Shown in pieces: positions 19,271 through 26,491 of a stretch of DNA of 64,000 nucleotides (positions are counted from its first letter, which is position 1; each line of letters begins with the position of its first letter). The translations under genes were made by a program, and so were the position numbers. The notes under the pieces are model-generated. The model saw only the letters and a program-made list of their open reading frames with translations. It made no database searches and had not been told where the DNA came from. The DNA comes from an uncultured Bacilli bacterium (GTDB lineage: Bacteria > Bacillota_I > Bacilli_A > RF39 > UBA660): contig CANRAH010000009.1 of assembly GCA_947628565.1 (NCBI GenBank), forward strand, positions 1 to 64,000, given 5' to 3'.

Positions 19271-19296
19271 AAATAGATAGAAAATTCTATCTATTT
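19271..19296 (-). terminator. Terminator after the sortase substrate gene
   Basis: Perfect 12-base arms AAATAGATAGAA and TTCTATCTATTT enclose two A. The hairpin overlaps the TAG stop codon at 19287 and ends in T-rich sequence on the minus strand. Confidence 0.75.
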
Positions 19297-20426
19297 ATTG
19301 TTTTTTTCTTAAATAGTACAATGCAACTTGCAAGACCAATTAAAGCAACTATTCCAAATCCTAAATATAGTGCAATTCCATCAAAAGTATTTGGAACTTC
19401 TGGTTCATTATCAGGTTCTTCTACAACATTTGGATCTACAACTTCGCCATCTTTTTCAATAGTAACATTTGCTGTTGGAATTATTTGAGTTATTGTTTGC
19501 TCATATTCACCATCATTATTCCAGTCAAATGCTAAATCAAATGTAATATTTTCATTTTCTCTTAAATATTTTTCATTTATAAGAACCCAAGCACTTAATA
19601 CATTATCCTTACCTTCATCTTTCTCATCGTTAAATTTATAAGGTTCACTATATTCCCCATTATTACGTCTAGTTTTGAAAGTAGCTAATGCATCATAACC
19701 AGTTGGAGCAGTTACTTCTATACCAACCCACCAACCGTCAACAGGTCTTTCAAGTGTTTCATCAGCTTGAGCCCAATCAAGTGTAAATGCATCATTGTAT
19801 TTAATAGTTACAAAATTACTCTTATCATTAGAAATTGTAGCACTAGTTGGGTTAAGTAATCTTACACTAGCTAAATCAGCTAATGGATAAATATTCTTTC
19901 CATCTTTTTTCAATGTTATATCTTCAATTTTTATTTCAACTGTAAATGTTTGATCTTCAGTTCCATCATTATCCCAGTCAAAAACCCACTTTTTAGATAT
20001 TACATCACTACCAGAAATTTTTGCTGAATAAATTGAACTAAAACTAACTCCACTCCATGCACTTAATTCATTTGCATTTCCTTTATCAGCATAATCAGAA
20101 AACTTTTTAATTTTTGATTTAGCTCCATTTGAATCTAAATTCCAATATACTGCATCTTCACTAGCATCATCTGGTTTTGTAATTTTAATACCAAGCCAAG
20201 CACTTCCACCTGGACGACCATCCTTACTAGCAGATTCATCCTCTTCTTCAATATTTAGTTCTTTAGCACTATATTTAACTGAAACGTTTACATTTTCATC
20301 CTCGCTTGTAATAGTAGCCTCTCCTGATAAAGATGTTGCGCTATTTAAATTTAACGCGTGTATCTTTGGCATAGCAACCAAGCACATCATAAAAACTGCT
20401 ACATAAATAAATAATTTCTTTTTCAT
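19287..20426 (-). CDS. Cell-wall surface protein, probable sortase substrate
   Basis: The 379-residue product has a signal peptide (residues 1-24, ending 'MPKIHA') and two related beta-rich modules. Both share 'W.G I.I T.P.xxD' and 'SAWVLINEKYLxxN...WDNDGTEDQTFT' patterns (about 45-185 and 195-325). The tail is a sorting-signal-like arrangement: 'PNTFD' at residues 345-349, a hydrophobic helix, then FKKKTINR. The motif is not LPxTG but resembles NPxTx/PNTxD-type signals. The gene is divergent from a class-B-like sortase 157 bases away, which makes that enzyme the likely partner. Acidic 'DWDNDG' loops could bind calcium. Confidence 0.75.
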   Translation of the reverse strand: MKKKLFIYVAVFMMCLVAMPKIHALNLNSATSLSGEATITSEDENVNVSVKYSAKELNIEEEDESASKDGRPGGSAWLGIKITKPDDASEDAVYWNLDSNGAKSKIKKFSDYADKGNANELSAWSGVSFSSIYSAKISGSDVISKKWVFDWDNDGTEDQTFTVEIKIEDITLKKDGKNIYPLADLASVRLLNPTSATISNDKSNFVTIKYNDAFTLDWAQADETLERPVDGWWVGIEVTAPTGYDALATFKTRRNNGEYSEPYKFNDEKDEGKDNVLSAWVLINEKYLRENENITFDLAFDWNNDGEYEQTITQIIPTANVTIEKDGEVVDPNVVEEPDNEPEVPNTFDGIALYLGFGIVALIGLASCIVLFKKKTINR

Positions 20427-20454
20427 CTATCTTATCCTCCTCTATCGTAATTTA

Positions 20455-20483
20455 ATTTTAACATCATTAATAGTTTATGTCAA
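20455..20483 (-). promoter_or_regulatory. Promoter of the sortase substrate gene
   Basis: Minus-strand TTGACA (20478-20483) and TAAAAT (20455-20460) are 17 bases apart, about 30 bases upstream of the start codon and its GGAGGATAAG ribosome binding site. Confidence 0.7.
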
Positions 20484-20537
20484 GATATTTTAAGTTGATA
20501 ATTATTTTTATGCTTCCTTTTTACACTTATTTTTGTA

Positions 20538-20565
20538 TTGAAATATTTATATATTTTGATATAAT
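20538..20565 (+). promoter_or_regulatory. Promoter of the sortase gene
   Basis: TTGAAA (20538-20543) and TATAAT (20560-20565) with a 16-base spacer lie just upstream of AAGGATGTGAT and the sortase ATG. The promoter is divergent from that of the presumed substrate. Confidence 0.65.
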
Positions 20566-20583
20566 TATTAAGGATGTGATACT

Positions 20584-21489
20584 ATGAATGAGTCAAATAA
20601 ATTGACAAATAAAGAAAAATATAAAAATAATTATACTAATTCTAAAAAGAAAGTAAAAAGAAGAATTAAATGGAAAAATGTTATATTATTTTTATTTATT
20701 ATTATATTTTTTATAATTTTTATTATATCAGTTATCAATATAATAAAATGGAAAATTGATTCTACAAATACTGAAAAACAAATAAATAATATTAATGATA
20801 GCGCTACTGTAATAGAAAAAGAAGACACAGAAAATACAGAAATTATCGAACCTGAAGAAGAAATCCCAAAATCTAATCCATACTGGGATTATATAAAAAT
20901 GAACTTAATAGATGTAGATTTTAGTGAACTTAAATTAAAAAATAATAGAACTGTAGGATGGATACAAGTAAATGGTACAAACGTTAATTACCCTTTTGTT
21001 CAATACACAGACAACAGTTATTATCTAAAGCATTCCTTCGATAATTCCTATAATAGCGCTGGATGGGTATTTATGGATTATAGAAACAATGTTAAGGAAT
21101 TTAACAAGAACACTATAATTTACGCTCATGGAAGATACGACAATACTATGTTTGGTTCTTTAAGAAAGATACTTACTAGTGGTTGGCTTAATAATGTTAA
21201 TAATTATGTTATTAAGCTTTCAACTGAAGAAGAAAATACTTTATGGCAAGTGTTTAGTGTATATAGAATCCCAACAACTAATGATTATTTAAAAATTGAT
21301 TTTTCAAACGACGAAAAATTTTTAGAATTTGCAAACACACTTATTAATAGAAGTGCATTTAACTTTAATACCACAGTATCGGCAAATGATAAAATTCTTA
21401 CTCTTTCAACATGCTATAACGATGATGACAAAGTAGTATTACACGCAAAATTAATAAAAATAGAAAAAAAGAATAATGAAAGCAGATAA
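20584..21489 (+). CDS. srtB: Class-B-like sortase
   Basis: A 301-residue protein with a membrane helix at about residues 32-55, an acidic linker, then a sortase domain from about residue 98. Recognisable parts are 'RTVGWIQVNGTNVNYPFVQ', 'YYLKHSFDNSYNSAGWVFMDYRN', the catalytic His in 'YAHGRYDNTMFGSL' (H182) and the catalytic Cys in 'TLSTC' (C277). These match class B sortases. Where class B enzymes normally have the catalytic Arg a few residues after the Cys, this one reads 'DDDKVVLHAKL', with Lys283. It probably anchors the divergent PNTFD-tailed protein to the wall. The start has a promoter and AAGGATGTGAT site. Confidence 0.88.
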   Translation: MNESNKLTNKEKYKNNYTNSKKKVKRRIKWKNVILFLFIIIFFIIFIISVINIIKWKIDSTNTEKQINNINDSATVIEKEDTENTEIIEPEEEIPKSNPYWDYIKMNLIDVDFSELKLKNNRTVGWIQVNGTNVNYPFVQYTDNSYYLKHSFDNSYNSAGWVFMDYRNNVKEFNKNTIIYAHGRYDNTMFGSLRKILTSGWLNNVNNYVIKLSTEEENTLWQVFSVYRIPTTNDYLKIDFSNDEKFLEFANTLINRSAFNFNTTVSANDKILTLSTCYNDDDKVVLHAKLIKIEKKNNESR

Positions 21490-21501
21490 TATATCTGCTT
21501 T
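21479..21501. terminator. Bidirectional terminator, sortase/ftsW
   Basis: Nine-base arms AAAGCAGAT and ATCTGCTTT overlap the sortase stop codon and touch the TAA of the ftsW/spoVE 3' fragment. T-runs follow the hairpin on the plus strand. Confidence 0.7.
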
Positions 21502-21600
21502 TATCTTTCTTCCCTTGATATATTTAAAATAATACCAATTGATATCATAGTTATAAGCAAACTAGAGCCACCATATGATAAAAAAGGTAAAGTTACACCC
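21501..21600 (-). CDS. ftsW: ftsW/spoVE-like gene, detached 3' fragment
   Basis: Reading the minus strand gives 31 codons, [20 protein letters not shown] then [11 protein letters not shown] and a stop. This is the conserved 'GVTLPFxSYGGSS' loop and last membrane helix of FtsW/SpoVE. It has no start codon of its own. It is the exact continuation of the gene broken at 24565: deleting 21598-24564 or 21601-24567 (identical result through the CCC repeat) joins 'PVTG' to 'VTLPF' in frame. The fragment is too short to appear as an independent gene. No internal stop or frameshift is visible, so the break looks recent or actively maintained. Confidence 0.9.
21598..21600. repeat. Element 1 left attachment core
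   Basis: CCC at the boundary between the ftsW 3' fragment and element DNA. It matches CCC at 24565-24567. The exact crossover dinucleotide cannot be fixed by eye because it lies within this triplet. Confidence 0.7.
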
Positions 21601-21665
21601 TAAGCCTTGCAATTATAACTTGTTTTACCTAGGATACATTTACAAAATAACTGTTTTTAAAGTTG

Positions 21666-23234
21666 TTATTTTAATTCTGAAAATTTTAAATGAACATATA
21701 TTTTTTTATCTTTATCTATCTCAACTCTATCTACTAATCTTTTAATTTGATCTTTGGTGGGATATTTTAAAGACATATAGTCTGAAGCAGAACTTTTAAA
21801 TCGATTAAAAACAATATTATTTGATGTTTGTTTTTCATTTAATTGTTTTTTCTTGTTTAATTGCTCAAGTTCTAAATTCAATTTATTAATTTCTATTTTA
21901 GTTTGCTCATATATTCTTTTATACATTTCTTCATCAACTAAACCTTTTACTTTATCCATATACAAGTTATCTATTGTCTGCTTATGAGAATTTAATAAAT
22001 TAGTCAATTTTTCTATTTTTTTATTTATTTCCTTAATGTTCTTAATGACAATAATTTGTGAATTGTTTTCTAAATCATTAAAATTATAATTCTTGAAAAA
22101 ATTTTTACATACATTTTGTAAATATTCTAATATATCTTCTTCTAACCAATCATAATTAACTCTATGAGATGAACATATACCGAATTTTCCTTTTCTTGTA
22201 TATAAATTGCATTGAGTATAATGCCTTATGCCAGATTTTAAAACATCTTTACTTATTCTTATGCTATGACCACATTCATGACAATAAATCATACCACCGA
22301 ATAAATAGTCTAACTGTCTATCAGTAACTCTAATCTTTTTTTTACATTTAATAATACATTGTACTTTGTCAAATATATCTTTTGAAATTATACCCTCATG
22401 AGTACCTTTTACAACAATAAGTTCTTCTTTAGTGGTCTTTCTTAGCTTTTTAGAGTTATAACTTATTTTATTATGGGTATTTTGTACCATATTACCAATA
22501 TACATTTCATTAGTTAAAATACCAAAAACAGTTTGTCTTTTCCATATTCCAAAACCATCATTTTCTGTTATAAATTTTCCTCTAGGCTCTTGTTTATAAA
22601 CGATAGGAATAGGAATTTTTTTTAATGTTAATATTTCTGCTATTTTACTTGGGCTTTTTCCATTTAACGCTAAATTGTAAATTAACTCGACTATATTTCT
22701 AACTTTTTCATCAACAATTAATTTATGATTATCTTTAGGATTTTTTTTATAACCATATAATGGAAATGATCCAATATAGTCCCCTCGATTTTGCTTAGCT
22801 CTTAATGATGTTTTAACTTTTTTTGAAACATCTCTCAAATATAAATCATTAACGCTAAGTCTTATGCCAAGCATTGAATCACCAATATTTGAATCATAGG
22901 AATCATTAATTGCAATATATCTAACACACTTTTCTAAAAAATATTCTTCTATATATTTACCTGTTTTATATAATTCTCGACCTAGTCTTGATAAATCTTT
23001 AGTAATTACACAATTAATTTTTCCATTTTCAATATCGTTAATCATTTCACCAAATGCTGGCCTATCAAAATTTCCACCGGAATAGCCATCATCTGAATAG
23101 TGCTTATAAATCTTTAAATTATTAAATTTGGCAAACGAATCTATTATAATTTTTTGACTTTGAATAGACGAACTTTCTTCATTTTTATTATCTGCATCTG
23201 ATAATCTTTCATAGCCACCACAGATATATTCCAT
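21666..23234 (-). CDS. Large serine recombinase of element 1 (TndX-like)
   Basis: A 522-residue large serine recombinase. The N-terminal resolvase domain starts 'YICGGYERLSDADNKNEESS' with the likely nucleophile S12, followed by 'DDGYSGGNFDRPAFGEMI' and 'VITKDLSRLGREL'. A recombinase domain follows (about 160-275), then a zinc-ribbon region 'GGMIYCHECGHSIRIS...CNLYTRKGKFGICSSH' near 300-350, and a long coiled coil. The start 'YxRLSxxD...ESxSIxxQ' is typical of the Tn4451 TndX group. It presumably inserts and excises element 1. The ATG overlaps the stop codon of a 31-codon ORF by one base, and GGAGG lies just inside that ORF. It is unrelated in detail to the element 2 enzyme. Confidence 0.93.
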   Translation of the reverse strand: MEYICGGYERLSDADNKNEESSSIQSQKIIIDSFAKFNNLKIYKHYSDDGYSGGNFDRPAFGEMINDIENGKINCVITKDLSRLGRELYKTGKYIEEYFLEKCVRYIAINDSYDSNIGDSMLGIRLSVNDLYLRDVSKKVKTSLRAKQNRGDYIGSFPLYGYKKNPKDNHKLIVDEKVRNIVELIYNLALNGKSPSKIAEILTLKKIPIPIVYKQEPRGKFITENDGFGIWKRQTVFGILTNEMYIGNMVQNTHNKISYNSKKLRKTTKEELIVVKGTHEGIISKDIFDKVQCIIKCKKKIRVTDRQLDYLFGGMIYCHECGHSIRISKDVLKSGIRHYTQCNLYTRKGKFGICSSHRVNYDWLEEDILEYLQNVCKNFFKNYNFNDLENNSQIIVIKNIKEINKKIEKLTNLLNSHKQTIDNLYMDKVKGLVDEEMYKRIYEQTKIEINKLNLELEQLNKKKQLNEKQTSNNIVFNRFKSSASDYMSLKYPTKDQIKRLVDRVEIDKDKKIYVHLKFSELK

Positions 23235-23329
23235 TAATAAAATTCCTCCAAATATTTTAAATTAAATAAATTTAAAATATTACTATATGTAATTATTTGG
23301 TTATTATAATTTTTTTTTAAATATTGCAT
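23234..23329 (-). CDS. Short 31-codon ORF coupled to the recombinase
   Basis: A short frame encodes a 31-residue peptide (MQYLKKNYNNQIITYSNILN and 11 more residues). It has a good AGGAGATGA ribosome binding site and its stop codon overlaps the recombinase ATG by one base, while carrying the recombinase GGAGG site. It may be a leader that couples translation or a small accessory protein. I recognise no family, and coding status rests on the start signal and overlap only. Confidence 0.4.
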   Translation of the reverse strand: MQYLKKNYNNQIITYSNILNLFNLKYLEEFY

Positions 23330-23382
23330 TAATAATTCATCTCCTATTTTTCAATATAAATGTTACATCACATTCTAAAAAA

Positions 23383-23514
23383 TTATTTTTCATTTAAATT
23401 TCTTAAATAACATAAATAACCATCTTTTAATATTTCATCAAGCCTTATTCCATTAAGTTTATAAATGTATTTAATATCTAAATTTTTTTCCCCATTTTTA
23501 TTTATACGTTTCAT
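23383..23514 (-). CDS. Small 43-residue protein in element 1
   Basis: The frame encodes 43 residues beginning MKRINKNGEKNLDIKYIYKL and ending with LRNLNEK. It has the strongest ribosome binding site in the element (GGAGGTGGG, 5 bases before the ATG). The pattern 'GIRLDEILKDGYLCYLRNL' suggests a short helix-turn-helix-sized peptide, but no family is recognised. A position just upstream of a serine recombinase is common for excision-directionality proteins; that role is only a possibility here. Confidence 0.5.
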   Translation of the reverse strand: MKRINKNGEKNLDIKYIYKLNGIRLDEILKDGYLCYLRNLNEK

Positions 23515-23623
23515 AAAGTCCCACCTCCATAAAACCTATTCAAAAAAAAAGAAATAATGAATGTGTTTATTAGACATTTTTATTCCTTTTGTATAAAATA
23601 TGAAATCTTTTTATAATACTTTT

Positions 23624-24196
23624 TTATTCATTTATTATTTCAATTTCTTTTTTATTAAGCATCATTTCTGGTTTTCCCATATTAAGTTCATCTGAAACTG
23701 ATAAATTAAGAGAATCTATAAATTTTTGTATTTCTTCTTTTTTCTTTTTTACATCTATTTCATCATTAGTACAATATTCAACTTCTAAAAACAATCCTAA
23801 ATTGTCTACTTTTTCAAAACTTATTTCATATTCTAATTCTTTATATATTTTCTTTTCATTTTTTACTTCAATTAATTTTTTCATACCTATTTTTTGCAAT
23901 ATTGATATAATCATATCATAAGACTCAACTTTTGTTTCATATTCATTTGAATATAGCCATTTGTTACCGTCAAATACATCGTCTTTATAAGTTATCAAAC
24001 ATTCATTATTATTTCTTCTAATTCTCAAACATTCAGTCAATCTATTATTCGCTTTTGGTTTAAAATTATCTCTTTTAGGATCATAAAAATATTCATCTAT
24101 AATTTTTTTTGTTTTAATATATTTAAAGTTTGATAAAACTTTTTCTACTTTTGAAGCATCGTCATATATTTGAACTAAAATTTCTATTTCTTTCAT
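23624..24196 (-). CDS. CYTH-domain protein (CyaB/thiamine-triphosphatase-like)
   Basis: This 190-residue cargo protein starts MKEIEILVQI, the N-terminal acidic strand of the CYTH superfamily (ExExK, here with Gln in the third position). Further tunnel-lining strands are visible: 'TECLRIRRNNNECLITYKDD', 'NEYETKVES', 'KIYKELEYEISFEKVDNLGLFLEVEY'. CYTH enzymes act on triphosphates (class IV adenylate cyclase, ThTPase, RNA triphosphatase). The substrate cannot be told. The ATG has AGGAGATAG upstream. It is the only cargo gene in element 1 and is oriented with the recombinase. The catalytic Arg/Lys/Glu residues look largely present. Confidence 0.8.
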   Translation of the reverse strand: MKEIEILVQIYDDASKVEKVLSNFKYIKTKKIIDEYFYDPKRDNFKPKANNRLTECLRIRRNNNECLITYKDDVFDGNKWLYSNEYETKVESYDMIISILQKIGMKKLIEVKNEKKIYKELEYEISFEKVDNLGLFLEVEYCTNDEIDVKKKKEEIQKFIDSLNLSVSDELNMGKPEMMLNKKEIEIINE

Positions 24197-24539
24197 TCTA
24201 ACTATCTCCTATTACATTTATTTTCATTTAACATTATAGCATAAATTCAAATTATTTTATATAACAGTTAATAAAAAAATAAAATTATATTACAAATTAT
24301 AATTTTTTTAAATATTTAAATTTAAATTATTTTATAATAATATTTATGAATTGAATAATTATTTTTTACAAAATGTATTATGCAGCTTTAAAATTAATTT
24401 TTTTCAGTAATGGCAAAATTACCCCCTACTTTTATTTATAAAATTTTATATTTCTTATAAATTTTATAATTTTTTAATGGTTTATGATTTTATTAAAATC
24501 TCAAATTACATTTAAAATAAAGGTTTATTTTACTTGTCA
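24197..24539. other. Gene-free stretch at the right end of element 1
   Basis: About 340 very AT-rich bases without a credible gene on either strand. It should hold the promoter of the CYTH gene and, at its right edge, the element's attachment arm. The terminal segment (ACCAGTTACATA near 24543) imperfectly matches, in inverted orientation, the left-end segment that includes TTATAACTTGT near 21615, as expected for recombinase-binding arms. Confidence 0.5.
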
Positions 24540-25556
24540 TTACCAGTTACATAGTAGGACTTCCCCCGTTACAGGTATTAAACCTACTACTACACTTAAA
24601 TTAAGTATTGATTGAAATATAAGTCCAAATGTTATGCCGAACGATAAATATTTGCCAAATAAGTCATTACACTTCATACTTATTTTAAGTGAACTATAAA
24701 AAATTATAATAAATAAAGTAGATATAATTATTATTCCAAGAAAACCGAATTCTTCCGAAATTATTGAAAATATAAAATCTGTTTGAGGTTCGGGTAAATA
24801 GAAATGTTTTTGTATTGAATTACCAAATCCAAGTCCAAATAATCCACCTGGTCCAATACTATAAAGTGATTGTATAATTTGAAATCCACTGCCTAAAGGA
24901 TCACTCCAAGGATCAAGAAATGAAAGAATTCTTTTTAATCTATATGGTGCCATTATTATTAAAGCAACTATCCCAATAACTCCAATAAAAGCAAATTTTA
25001 AAAATATTTTAATATTTAATCCCGCAACAAAAAGTAAACCTATTATGGATACTACAATTATAGTTCCTGTTCCAAAATCTGGTTGAAACATAATTATTCC
25101 AAATATACTTAAAGTTATTAAAAGTATTGGTAAAACTCCTTTTTTAAAATTTTTCATACTATTAGGATTATTAGATAAGTATTTAGATGTAAATATAATA
25201 AGTCCTAATTTTGCAAATTCACTAGGTTGTATACCAAAAGAGCCTATCCCAAACCAACTTCTTGATCCATTTCTTACACTACCTATACCTGGAATTAACA
25301 CAAGTATTAAAAGTAAAATACATATTGCCAATATTTTGTTTGAATATTTATAATATTTTTTATAATCTATTTTACTTACTAAAATCATAAGAAATACACC
25401 AATAATAAAAAAGAGAGATTGATTTTTCAAATATTTAAATGGATCATTATATTTATAAGAAGCCCATACATAAGATGAAGAATAAATCATTATAACTCCA
25501 AATAAAGAGATTAATATTACGCTTATAAATAAAGTTAATTCCACTTTTTTTTTCAT
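24540..25556 (-). CDS. ftsW: ftsW/spoVE-like SEDS gene, 5' fragment (interrupted)
   Basis: The frame encodes 331 native residues of a SEDS glycosyltransferase, then seven element-derived codons (EVLLCNW) and tandem stops. Nine membrane helices remain. Family marks include 'GSRSWFGIGSFGIQPSEFAKLGLI', 'QPDFGTGTIIV', 'DPWSDPLGSGFQIIQSLYSIGPGGLFGLGFGNS', 'LPEPQTDFIFSIISEEFGFLG' and 'GLIPVTG'. The missing last 31 residues, including helix 10, are encoded at 21501-21600. The joined product of 362 residues matches FtsW/SpoVE length. SEDS proteins polymerise glycan strands with a class B PBP. Position downstream of spoVD- and mraY-like genes is that of spoVE in Bacillus, so SpoVE is as likely as FtsW. 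The truncated protein is probably inactive. Confidence 0.92.
   Translation of the reverse strand: MKKKVELTLFISVILISLFGVIMIYSSSYVWASYKYNDPFKYLKNQSLFFIIGVFLMILVSKIDYKKYYKYSNKILAICILLLILVLIPGIGSVRNGSRSWFGIGSFGIQPSEFAKLGLIIFTSKYLSNNPNSMKNFKKGVLPILLITLSIFGIIMFQPDFGTGTIIVVSIIGLLFVAGLNIKIFLKFAFIGVIGIVALIIMAPYRLKRILSFLDPWSDPLGSGFQIIQSLYSIGPGGLFGLGFGNSIQKHFYLPEPQTDFIFSIISEEFGFLGIIIISTLFIIIFYSSLKISMKCNDLFGKYLSFGITFGLIFQSILNLSVVVGLIPVTGEVLLCNW
24565..24567. repeat. Element 1 right attachment core
   Basis: CCC (part of a five-C run at 24563-24567) at the boundary of element DNA with the ftsW 5' fragment, matching 21598-21600. Joining at this triplet gives CCTGTAACGGGTGTAAC on the minus strand, coding PVTGV. 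Confidence 0.7.
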
Positions 25557-25587
25557 CTTATCACCAATATAATTTTATTTTATTCTA

Positions 25588-25614
25588 TAAAAAAAAGAAC
25601 ATGCCAAAGCATGT
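25588..25614 (-). terminator. Terminator after the TPM gene
   Basis: Arms ACATGC and GCATGT (25599-25614) with a four-base loop, followed on the minus strand by eight or more T. Confidence 0.75.
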
Positions 25615-25618
25615 GTTA

Positions 25619-26491
25619 TTAAAAATGTCTAGAGCTTCCTCCACCGCCAGAGGAACCACCTCCGCCACTAAATCCTCCAAATGAACCGCCTCCACTATTA
25701 AATCCACCAGAAGATCCGCCTCCATTAAAGAAGATAAATGGCACCATATCAATGGTTACATATGACATTACTAAATATGATAATAAACTTGACAATAAGA
25801 AGCCAGCCAAATTTGTAAAAATAAAGAATAATATAACAAAAATAACTAGATATAAAACTGTAATTTTATTTTTATGTTTATTTGATCTTACAATTGTTCC
25901 TATAACAAGTCCAAATAAAATTCCAAAAACTATAAATACTGAATCATCATTACTTTCTATTGGCTCTTCGTATTCTAAATTTAAATTATTAAGTTTAACA
26001 ATCTCTGAATAAAATGCATCATACCCATTCTTTACTCCATCATCAAAGTTATTGTTTTTAAGATAAGGTATTATATATTGATCTTGAAATCTTCCAGTTT
26101 TTCCATCTGGTAAAATTCCCTCAAGTCCATATCCTACTTCTACTCTAAATTCACGTTCATCAAGTGCGAGTAAAAGCAATAATCCATTATTTTTTTCTTC
26201 TGAACCAATACCAAAATCTCTAAAAATTTCTAATGCATAATCTTCTATAGACATTCCATCTAAAGAAGGTACTGTAACTACTACTATTTGAGTTCCATCT
26301 GCATTATTTAATGCAACACTCTTATTTTGTATATACTCTTCTACGCTATTAGATAATATATTAGCATAATCGTTTACATAAAATTTATCAGTTGGTTTTA
26401 CTATAGCTTTAACATTCGATATAAAAGTTATAGATAAAAATGAAAGGATTAAATAAATAATCCTATTCGAATGAAATGTCTGGGACTTCAA
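25619..26491 (-). CDS. TPM-domain membrane protein
   Basis: A TPM-domain (TLP18.3/Psb32/MOLO-1) protein of about 290 residues. It has an N-terminal signal sequence, then 'VNDYANILSNSVEEYIQNKS' and 'TQIVVVTVPSLDGMSIEDYALEIFRDFGIGSEEKNNGLLLLLALDEREFRVEVGYGLEG' segments, three hydrophobic segments, and a Gly/Ser-rich tail ending SSGGGGSSRHF. The start is uncertain: no ATG fits, and TTG at 26491 has a GAGG site, while the frame opens at another TTG (26536). It overlaps the 3' end of lemA either way. LemA-TPM pairs are common and envelope-associated; the biochemical role is not settled. Confidence 0.8.
   Translation of the reverse strand: MKSQTFHSNRIIYLILSFLSITFISNVKAIVKPTDKFYVNDYANILSNSVEEYIQNKSVALNNADGTQIVVVTVPSLDGMSIEDYALEIFRDFGIGSEEKNNGLLLLLALDEREFRVEVGYGLEGILPDGKTGRFQDQYIIPYLKNNNFDDGVKNGYDAFYSEIVKLNNLNLEYEEPIESNDDSVFIVFGILFGLVIGTIVRSNKHKNKITVLYLVIFVILFFIFTNLAGFLLSSLLSYLVMSYVTIDMVPFIFFNGGGSSGGFNSGGGSFGGFSGGGGSSGGGGSSRHF

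Larger units (their letters stand above)
21598..24567 (-). mobile_element. Element 1: 3-kb serine-recombinase element inside ftsW/spoVE
   Basis: The element splits the SEDS gene exactly. Both ends carry CCC (21598-21600 and 24565-24567), and removing one copy plus the interior rebuilds the reading frame. Contents in transcription order are a CYTH-domain gene, a 43-codon ORF, a 31-codon ORF and a TndX-type large serine recombinase ending about 66 bases from the left end. There are no phage structural, replication or conjugation genes. The element's right end supplies two stop codons in tandem (TAA TGA) to the truncated host gene after seven foreign codons. Confidence 0.85.

Noticed and set aside
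23525-23570. A 13-codon ORF upstream of the 43-codon gene with an AAGGA site (MSNKHIHYFFFFE)
   Set aside because: It is too short and low in complexity to be supported as a gene.
23555-23570. GTCTAATAAA in element 1 resembling the arm of element 2
   Set aside because: Only ten AT-rich bases match, it is not at an element end and no partner copy exists; probably chance.
21598-24567. Assembly chimera creating a false interruption
   Set aside because: Both element ends carry matching cores, a recombinase lies at one end and the frame rejoins exactly; a random misassembly would not produce this twice. It cannot be excluded without reads.
24540-25556. Reading the truncated SEDS frame as a complete short RodA-type protein
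   Set aside because: It stops within the conserved PVTGVTLPF motif and lacks the last helix, which is found intact at 21501-21600.
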